Below are positions 55,615 to 64,000 of a DNA stretch of 64,000 nt, in pieces. The DNA is from Boletus sp. NGJ (taxonomy: Eukaryota > Basidiomycota > Agaricomycetes > Boletales > Boletaceae). The notes beneath the pieces were generated by a model. That model saw nothing but the letters and a program-made list of their open reading frames with translations. It was not told the origin of the DNA and made no database searches. Within the stretch, counting starts at the first letter, position 1, and each line of letters begins with the position of its first letter. The stretch covers positions 124,001 to 188,000 of the forward strand of contig JAGTXK010000189.1 of NCBI GenBank assembly GCA_019096195.1, read 5' to 3'. Made by a program: the position numbers and the translations under genes.

Positions 55615-56690
55615 AGACCTCGACTTTACTGGTAGCGGAGGTAGGATGGACCGGTCAGTTGACTGTGAGACAAACTATGAATACAGCGATAATCGGTGGC
55701 ATGATCACTTCCTGTGGATGACAGGGATTGGGCAAAGAACTCAAAGAACCGGCGGCAGCCTCCAATACACGAGCTATTATAAGTTGATTAGGTTAGTCAG
55801 GTAAACCTGTGTCAGTGATTTAAGTAATGCTCACAGGACCACCGATCAGCTTTTCTGGCCAGAAGTCACGAGAAGAAAGAGTGACAGTAAGTGCTCTGAC
55901 TTCATGTATGTATCGCAGGCGTAGCACCTGGGGGTTTTCAAACTAACACAGTACTAGTAACTCACCGTACCAACCTATTCGGGACGATGGAAAGAAGCAT
56001 TCTCGTGAGAGCCGTCAAAAACATGCCTCTCTCTTCATCACCCATCATGATCTGGTCTCTAGCGCGTCTGGGTGAGTCGGACATTCTCAACCACCACGTT
56101 GGTGTACCCGAGTGGTCTCCTACCGCACAGGCAGTAAATGTCTCCGACGAGTCACCGAAAGGGCGTGGGACCCTCAAAGAGTACGATGGTAGGGGTCGTG
56201 GCTGACCACAAACTCAAACTATGATTCCGGTAGCGTCAATGTGGGAGCGCTCCGCTCCGTGCCTGTTACAACGACATAAATAGGTCGGGAAATGTGTATC
56301 CTTTGTCAACAAGTATTATGAAGCATGATTGCCATGGGTAGAAATTTTGATTGCTGACTCACCTCAAGGCTAACTATTGCATCGTTCACCTGACAGTAGA
56401 TACTGTACGAGGTAATTCTAGAACAACCGAGACATTGTACTAGCAGGCGACAAGGAATTCGGATCCGAGTAAGAAACAGAAATTAAGGAACGGCGGGTCC
56501 ATGCTTTGCAATTGCACGAACATACACAACTCAGGTCGTAATAAACTCCTGCGGGAAAGTCGAGATTGGAAAATGTGTAAATAGCGAGCATGGAACGTAG
56601 CACTGGACATACTGGACACTCCGGTGCAATGCAAACAAAACAAAACAAACACAGGTGGAAGATACTGGAGAGCGTGGAAGACGGAAACGG
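55615..56690. other. Intergenic, no gene seen
   Basis: About 1.1 kb between the second P450 promoter and the end of the DsbA-like gene. Small open frames around 55,962-56,205 on both strands lack any family resemblance. No RNA genes or repeats recognised. Confidence 0.45.
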
Positions 56691-57663
56691 TCATTGTACA
56701 GAGAGTGCGGCAGCGATTATTGGATCGGTGATATCATGACATGACTTTGCCAGATTCGTGAGGGCGGGAGAGGCGCATGATTGAGCCAACTTTCGAAAGA
56801 TCTGCCAGAGACATTCGCAAGGGGAAACATGAAAGGAGAACGAACTAACCTGAACGTAGCATTCCTTAGATTGGACACCGTTCAGGGCCCACTTTCCATC
56901 GATGATGATGAACGGTACGCCGTTGACACCGTTCGCTCTAGCAGCCTCGATCATCTTTTCTACAGAATCCAGAGCTTCTGTAGACTTGAGAAACTCGGTT
57001 GCCTTGAGGAAATCTGAGCAAAACAAATTGTGTAAAACTGGAAACGTACCCTCCCTCTATTCATGAGGCCAACCTTGACGGCCACGTCCGCGAGGATAGT
57101 GTCGCTGCTGATATCCTCACCTCTTGCAAAGCACGCGTCGAAGATGAGAGAATTTAGCTGCTGTTGCATTGCCTGGCCGCCGACCTGATATGATTTGACG
57201 GAGAGCCTGTGGGCTTTGGTTGACCGACAGATGATACCATCTTCCGCGCTACGTGTGGGAGATCATTCGCGGAATGTGGCGATTGATATGTCAAGAAAAC
57301 GCACATTTTCAAGCCGGCCTTTTGGGCCATGTCTGATGCAACTTTCCACTTTGCGTCTGCCTGCTCCTTGCCAAACTTTTTGACAAGATAAGCACGACGG
57401 CTGAGACCCTTGGTTGCGTCGATGGCGTACAGAGAGGACGAACACATGAGTGTGAATGGACGGAATTCGACGTCGAAACGAATGGGAAGATCGCAGCAGG
57501 CCTCGATGGCATCATGGAGGGACTTGTTGGCTATGTAGCAGAAGGTGCACATCTGGGGGAGATGAGAAGGAGCGGGGAGACGGAGGGAGAGAGGACAGAC
57601 ATAGTCGGATATGACGATGACTTTGATGAGGCGACGAGACTGATTTGAGTCTGGTTCGGACAT
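56691..57663 (-). CDS. DsbA-like thioredoxin-fold oxidoreductase (FrnE/HCCA isomerase group)
   Basis: Start MSEPDSNQSRRLIKVIVISD. After splicing the active-site region reads SDYVCPMCTFCYIANKSLHD, with a CxxC (CTFC) as in FrnE-type proteins. Then IRFDVEFRPFTLMCSS, TKGLSRRAYLVKKFGKEQAD, AHRLSVKSYQVGGQAMQQQL, NSLIFDACFARGEDISSDTI, and the cis-Pro strand GVNGVPFIIIDGKWALNGVQ. Ends DPIIAAALSVQ. Family members are cytosolic or bacterial disulfide/isomerase proteins with few proven substrates. No signal peptide. About four introns. Divergence from the SH3 gene is absent: both are on the minus strand, about 220 bases apart. Confidence 0.88.
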
Positions 57664-57883
57664 TGTTTGTTGGGGGGAGGAGGGGAAGGAGCGAGCCCGG
57701 AACGGAGAGGGAGAGTGGGGGGAAGTGCATGGATGGGGGACCTGCCTTTCGATAATATAGCCTGCCGATTTCCTCAGCACATCCACCGCATCTGTCAGCA
57801 TCCCCTGTGACTTGCTAATTCAGTAATATATTCCCACAATTACGCCTTCAATTTCCCATGCTTAGCAACTACCCTACATCACT

Positions 57884-58781
57884 CTAGAAGATTGAGTTCA
57901 CGAGCCCACTTCCAATCGCAGCGCCTGGATCTGTCCGTCAGTCATGCTCACCACGCACCCACACCGCACTCACCAGCACCGAACCCTGCTCCACCAGCTG
58001 CAGATTGCGCCATCTAATGATGCCTGGTCACGTGCCCATCAAGTCAACACCCGACCACACTCACCACCTGCCCGAGTCCTCCGAACTTGCTCTTCTTCCC
58101 CCCCGCTTGCTGTGGTACAGGCTGTGGCGTCGCCGGGCCAGCAGACGGCTCGTAAGAATAATTGACTGCACCCGGAGCGGATGGATAGTACCCGGCCGGA
58201 GGCGGGTAGTGTGCATGTGGCGGTGCCCGGGGCGACGGGTGTGGTAGCGCAGGAGAAGAATGTCGGTGCTCTACAGATCCCTTGGAATGGACAGACATCA
58301 TCGACTTGCGGGGCTCAGGGACTAGGATCGGAGACAAGCTTCGAGCTGGCAGCTTTTCCACATAGTTGGACGGGAACAAGCCTTGTTTCCCCGTTCGATT
58401 GCGTCCCGTCCACCAGTCTGCGTTCGTTTCCGTGAAGACCTCTATCACTTCGCCTGCTTCAAACGACAGATCGTTGGGATCCTACACCCTTTCGTCAATA
58501 CGACACACGACACACACAAACACCCAGCGTACCTCGCTAGACCACCCCCAAATCGCCCGTGCTTCCACTTTGGCCGGAGCAGGTGACATATTCAAACGCT
58601 GCGTCTGTTGCGTCAACGATACATCTGATGATTCCTCCAAGTGCCTCTCAGCGTGCACAGAGAGCCTTGACAAAATCTCTTCTCCGACAGTCTCCGAGAT
58701 CTGCCCGTGAGCCATGAGTAGTTCGACATTTTGCCTAGTTTGAGCGAGTATGTGCGCAAAGAGGGCATGAGACTCGACCAT
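57884..58781 (-). CDS. SH3-domain protein, PIN3/LSB1-like
   Basis: Family role: small SH3 proteins binding Las17/WASP, linked to actin and prion curing in yeast. Start at 58781 (MVESHALFAHILAQTRQNVE). N-terminal helix region, then SH3 domain: ARAIWGWSSEDPNDLSFEAG, EVIEVFTETNADWWTGRNRT, GKQGLFPSNYVEKL, with the usual WW, Gly and ALYDY-like positions (here AIWGW). A Pro/His/Tyr-rich linker follows (APPHAHYPPPAGYYPSAPGA) and then GGKKSKFGGLGQV. The last small exons read GGAGFGAGAAIGSGLVNSIF before the stop at 57884; this IGSxxVNSIF end is typical of fungal members. The exon end at about 58060 was extended because the open frame past it (VSVVGC) starts with a GT donor. Confidence 0.88.
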
Positions 58782-59238
58782 GCTGGCAGGCGTAGAAACC
58801 TGTCTGATCAAATTTTGCTGTTTATACTGGCGCAGCAACACTGATTCCCGATTACCTCATGTAACTGGCGTTGTACCGGCACGGTTGCACGCGCCTTGTC
58901 GCTACGGTAGAAGAGGCGTGCAAGTCATGTCTCGTCTTACACGTCTTCTAGACTCTGAACGCAGCGAGTCGTCAGTTCCATTAAAAGGTAAGATGTACTT
59001 CCAACCAGGTCACCTATAAGTATTGCGCAGGCACAACTATCGAGATTAGAGCGGTGATAACGATGATGCCCCTGACTAGCTCTGCCGTTTCTTCGCACAA
59101 GGCTTGAGCTTGACTCATCGTCTTATGCTCGCTTGATGATGCTGTGCAAATACGGTGCCCAGTGACAAAGCATCTTGGCAAAAAGATCTGATAAATATCG
59201 CCTGCTTTGACTACCAATGTCGGATCTCTCAGTTCTCA

Positions 59239-60549
<1,311 letters not shown>

Positions 60550-60822
60550 ATTCTGATGCCTTGACCGTCGAGTGTATTCAGAGTGGAAAAAAAGTTGTAT
60601 CTTAAGATGCTATCAAATCATCTGATCGGTACTAGTGCGTGCATGATGAGTGCTGTGTGAAGTTGATGTGGTGTTATTTGGTGTTTGAGAGACAAGACTA
60701 TAACGAGAGCATCAAATATCGTCCAGCGGGACTATATATTATCTGCATCTTTCTCCCATCTTCCCCCATTTCCTGGTCCCCTCTTCCTTGTCTTTGTCCT
60801 TTTACTTTTCGTGCGAGCTACC

Positions 60823-61780
60823 ATGTCCAGAGTACGCGAGTCCACTCCTCGCCCCTGCTTGACGTTGACTCCGCTGCCAGGCACAATTCTTGAGAGAGTA
60901 TAAGCTTGTCGTCGTCGGTGGTGGTGGTGAGTATCCTGCGTTCACTTTCCGGCATCCTCTCAAGAATCCATTTAGGTGTTGGCAAATCCGCCCTGACCAT
61001 CCAGTTCATCCAAAGCCACTTCGTCGATGAGTATGATCCAACTATCGAGGGTACCTAGCTTCTCGTCTGTCCCAAGCACGCTCTCAATCCCACGTCCTCA
61101 GATTCATACCGCAAGCAGTGTGTCATCGACGATGAGGTCGCGTTGCTCGACGTTCTCGACACTGCCGGGCAAGAGGAATACGGGTACGTCTACGTTGCAT
61201 GAATCACATCGCTCAAAGGATAACCAACGTCTATCATGCACAGGGCCATGCGTGAACAGTATATGCGCACAGGCGAAGGCTTCCTTCTCGTCTACTCCAT
61301 CACGTCGCGTAACTCGTTCGAGGAAATAAATACATTCCACCAACAAATCCTTCGTGTCAAGGATCAGGACTCCTTCCCTGTCATTGTCGTAGCCAACAAA
61401 TGCGATCTCGAATACGAACGCCAAGTTGGCATGAATGGTAGGGCTGCACGTTCTTTCCACCGCGACCATGCTCATTCTACATGCCAGAGGGTCGCGACCT
61501 CGCCAAACATTTCGGCTGCAAATTTATCGAGACCTCGGCCAAGCAGCGTATCAACGTCGATGAAGCATTCAGCAATCTCGTGCGTGAGATCAGGAAGTAC
61601 AACAAGGTAAATTTGCTGCTGCACTGATATCTCACATCGCCTGAAACAACATCGCAGGAACAACAAACCGGCCGGCCCGTGATGGCCAACTCGGGTGCGG
61701 GACCTGGCGTGTACGGCGGTGCCAAAGATTCAGGCGACGGTGATCACAATGGATGCTGTGGTGGTTGCGTAGTTGTCTGA
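60823..61780 (+). CDS. RAS1: Ras GTPase
   Basis: Family role: membrane-attached signalling GTPase (cAMP, mating, morphogenesis). The first coding exon has 9 bases (M-S-R) followed by an intron; splicing gives [20 protein letters not shown], the fungal Ras1 start. Then [16 protein letters not shown] (effector loop), [20 protein letters not shown] (switch II), [19 protein letters not shown], joining [40 protein letters not shown]. Gly12, Gly13 and Gln61 equivalents are unchanged. The C-terminus [12 protein letters not shown] has a CAAX box (CVVV) and two upstream Cys suited to palmitoylation. The RasGAP at 10-13 kb is the obvious kind of regulator. Confidence 0.95.
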
Positions 61781-62074
61781 TATCTGGACACTTTTGAGAA
61801 TCATTTCCCCTTCCTTCTAGTGTTTTTCTAGCCACTACCGTTCCATTTTACTCTTAACTCGCTTTCCTTGGGATTTTGTACATTACAGGGAGTCACCTTC
61901 GTTGGAGGTCCGCACTTTATCCTCGCCGATTCCTGGTAATGCAGGATTGCATTTGTATATATAGCTTATGCTTCTCTATGCATCATTGAATTGTGAGTAA
62001 AAAATCTTTCATTAGACGTAGCTAGCAGAAGAGTAGAGAACGGAAGCCGTGCAATCAACTAACATAGTTGTCAA

Positions 62075-63120
62075 TCATGCGCCTTGAGAAGGATCTTTCT
62101 CGAGCACTAACCATAGAGCTGGTTGTTAGGGAAGTATTGATTCATAGGTGGTAACTCACATGGCGGTCTAGAAACGTCCTCCTCGTTGACAGCTCTTATC
62201 GAATGAATCCCAAGGTCATAAAATCCTGACACTCCACTATTACCTCCCAGCATTGAAATGCCGACAGTTCGGATCCGCTGGCGAAACATGGTTATTTGAT
62301 GCTGGACCAATTCGCCGGTGTTTGTAAGAATGAAATTGTCAAACGGGATCTGTGATGGACATGTCAACGTTGGACACACGAAAACCAGATGACCAGGTAA
62401 CGAACCAAGATGTCCTCCCAGCCCCCATCATTCCGTTTGAAATACAGGCGGTGCTGCCAAAGGTCGGTCGTGACGGGGCCGTCCGTCTGCAAGTTCACAT
62501 AATAGGAATTCCGCGTCCGAGGATCTCCACCGAGGCGTAATCGCAACCCGAGATACTGATGGTTCGACACGTCGTCGCACATCTCTCCAAACAACGACGG
62601 CCGGGGCTAAGCGTCCGAAAAAAAGGCTACCCATCACCATTCGCTTCATCACGAACAGGACGACCACCTCTCCCCACGACAGAGAAAGAGGGGTCCGTTC
62701 TGTACTCCAACGCGTACCTTTGTCCTGAACCCTGCATAACCGCCTCGGATCCTCCCTTGAAACTCTGGACGCACCGCCAGCCTGATATCCCCCCAAAAAC
62801 AAGCGGTGGTGGAGCTTCCGCTACCCTTGTTTCGTTCCGGAGACTCGTCCAGCGCGAAATTGAGAGTGGACGTGCCGCCAATGTCTGCGTCGCATCCAGT
62901 TGCGATTTCTTTGATGTCTTCTTGTGTATGTAGCTTCAGGAGAGTGATGGGTGCTCGGCTGGGAGGGTTCGCGCCTTCCATGCGGAGGACTGCCGGTGGG
63001 TCGAGGGGTCAAATTTCATTTCACGGCGCAAGGAGGTAAACGGGACGTGCTTTTGACAGCGCCATCGGCGAGATATTTCGTGGACCTGTTGAGATATGCG
63101 CTGAGGTGCGACAATGCCAT
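62075..63120 (-). CDS. CIA30 / NDUFAF1-family protein
   Basis: Family role: complex I intermediate-associated protein 30, an assembly factor for mitochondrial NADH dehydrogenase; fungal members also include cytosolic relatives. Start at 63120 (MALSHLSAYLNRSTKYLADG), spliced (C|TC split) to RMEGANPPSRAPITLLKLHT, then DIKEIATGCDADIGGTSTLN, FWGDIRLAVRPEFQGRIRGG, YAGFRTK, LFGEMCDDVSNHQYLGLRLR, SYYVNLQTDGPVTTDLWQHR, LYFKRNDGGWEDI, IPFDNFILTNTGELVQHQIT and RIRTVGISMLGGNSGVSGFY. The CIA30 hallmark WEDI...IPFDNFxLTN is clear. C-terminal end uncertain: either read through to stop at 62107 or use an intron with stop at 62075. Not obviously mitochondrial by leader. Convergent with RAS. Confidence 0.88.
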
Positions 63121-63285
63121 GAACGGGTCGTGTTAACCGAGCCGTGTTGAGTTGTATTTGCGAGAATGCAGCAACTCACACGAGTGACTAGTGACGATCG
63201 ACCTTCATCATAGATTAAATGTTACTTTATCTATCGAGACAGTAAATAGTGCAAGTACAAGTACATCACAACCAAGAAGCATCCC

Positions 63286-63981
63286 TCAAACAACACTGTT
63301 ATTGGGTGCAAATACTACCGTTGACGTTCGACATATTCGTGAAGGGGGCCGAAAGTTTCGGTACGACCCAGATCGCGCGGACTTCCGACGGAGGGGCATC
63401 TCGGGATGAGAGTAAGGACCTGGAGGAGTTGACCTTCTGATCACCTCTCCCACGTCTGCTTGATCGCCCAGCGTTACCCTAGGAACGATCATATCAGCGG
63501 TCAGCGGCCAGTATGTTTTTTGGCTCTCCACATCCGGGGAAAGGCCCATCGTGGATCCACTCTCTTGTGACCAGGCGGAAGCCGTGGTCATACAACTCCG
63601 AGCAGGCAGACGTCGTGGAGCGAAGGGGTAGAAACCGACAGTGTTTAGTCCACCGTTGCTCGGCCCTGGGGCTCGAGGAAGTGGCCAAACCTTGGAATTT
63701 GAATCGTCCGCAATTTCAGGACTCCAGGTATTGACCTTGGGCCGAGGAACCGAAAAACGTAGGTGGTTCACTGCGAGGGGAGCTTTGGATTCGAAGGTCG
63801 GCTGTTTTGCCCCTTTCCCAAGGTCGTCTGTGTCTTCCATCGACCGGAATGAGCATTCCTCATCCTGAATTGAAGGCTCGTCCTGGGTGTCTCCTGTCAC
63901 GAAGGGAACACAGGGAGGGTAGGGACCAAGGCGCGCCGTGTGTGATGGCAAATCAACAATTATCTTGGATTGAAAATTCAT
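63286..63981 (-). CDS. Hypothetical protein (possibly continuing beyond the window)
   Basis: Open frame of 231 codons, stop at 63286, first Met at 63981 (MNFQSKIIVDLPSHTARLGP). Rich in Pro, Ser and Arg, with RFSVPRPKVNTWSPEIADDS, GFYPFAPRRLPARS and a Ser/Arg-rich end (RKSARSGSYRNFRPPSRICR). No domain, signal or membrane segment recognised. The Met lies 20 bases from the window edge, so earlier exons may be missing. Possible small introns inside cannot be ruled out (for example near 63,500, where a GT...AG pair exists). It may be a real gene because it is the longest open frame in this part and neighbours end before it. Confidence 0.45.
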   Translation of the reverse strand: MNFQSKIIVDLPSHTARLGPYPPCVPFVTGDTQDEPSIQDEECSFRSMEDTDDLGKGAKQPTFESKAPLAVNHLRFSVPRPKVNTWSPEIADDSNSKVWPLPRAPGPSNGGLNTVGFYPFAPRRLPARSCMTTASAWSQESGSTMGLSPDVESQKTYWPLTADMIVPRVTLGDQADVGEVIRRSTPPGPYSHPEMPLRRKSARSGSYRNFRPPSRICRTSTVVFAPNNSVV

Positions 63982-64000
63982 ATCATGTCTCTTGGTGCCC

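Overview
The window looks like nuclear DNA of a filamentous basidiomycete. Genes are dense, on both strands, and broken by many introns of about 47-60 bases with GT-AG ends. Protein matches are to fungal families: Erg3, Git1-type permease, Bro1, Gle2/Rae1, a fungal Ras with the [18 protein letters not shown] start, phosphoketolase plus acetate kinase, CYP monooxygenases. An Agaricomycete (possibly Cantharellales, because of the AIG1-type GTPases) is my inference, not something the sequence proves. Gene models were built by reading exons across frames, so exon edges may be off by a base or two where no exact coordinates are given.

Layout. 0-7 kb: 5' end of an ER DnaJ gene, a mitochondrial-type hypothetical gene, MPDU1 divergent from eIF3e, a DM9 (DUF3421) protein and a decayed gene. 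7-13 kb: BRO1 divergent from a RasGAP. 13.6-20.4 kb: a secreted/GPI-type aspartic protease, phosphoketolase, and tRNA-Arg(CCG). 20.6-25.7 kb: SDR, Rae1, a zinc alcohol dehydrogenase pseudogene, ERG3. 26.4-30.3 kb: a tandem pair of AIG1-type GTPases, the second with a long coiled coil. 31-32.6 kb: acetate kinase. 32.6-38.3 kb: a gene-poor stretch holding one P450. 38.4-43.6 kb: small mitochondrial-type protein, casein kinase 1, nuclear-type hypothetical. 44.3-49 kb: Git1-type permease and a second MFS carrier. 49.2-52.5 kb: DSS1/SEM1, a sirtuin, a small HWALF/NCQNW protein. 53.4-63.98 kb: second P450, DsbA-like protein, PIN3-like SH3 protein, aldo-keto reductase, Ras, CIA30, and a hypothetical gene.

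How the genes relate. Most are unrelated housekeeping genes. Phosphoketolase and acetate kinase together form the known fungal Xfp-Ack route (sugar phosphate to acetyl phosphate to acetate and ATP) and lie 11 kb apart. RasGAP and Ras are in one window but 48 kb apart. The most unusual content is the duplicated AIG1 GTPase pair and a set of microexons (11, 9 and 7 bases) whose inclusion rebuilds conserved motifs.
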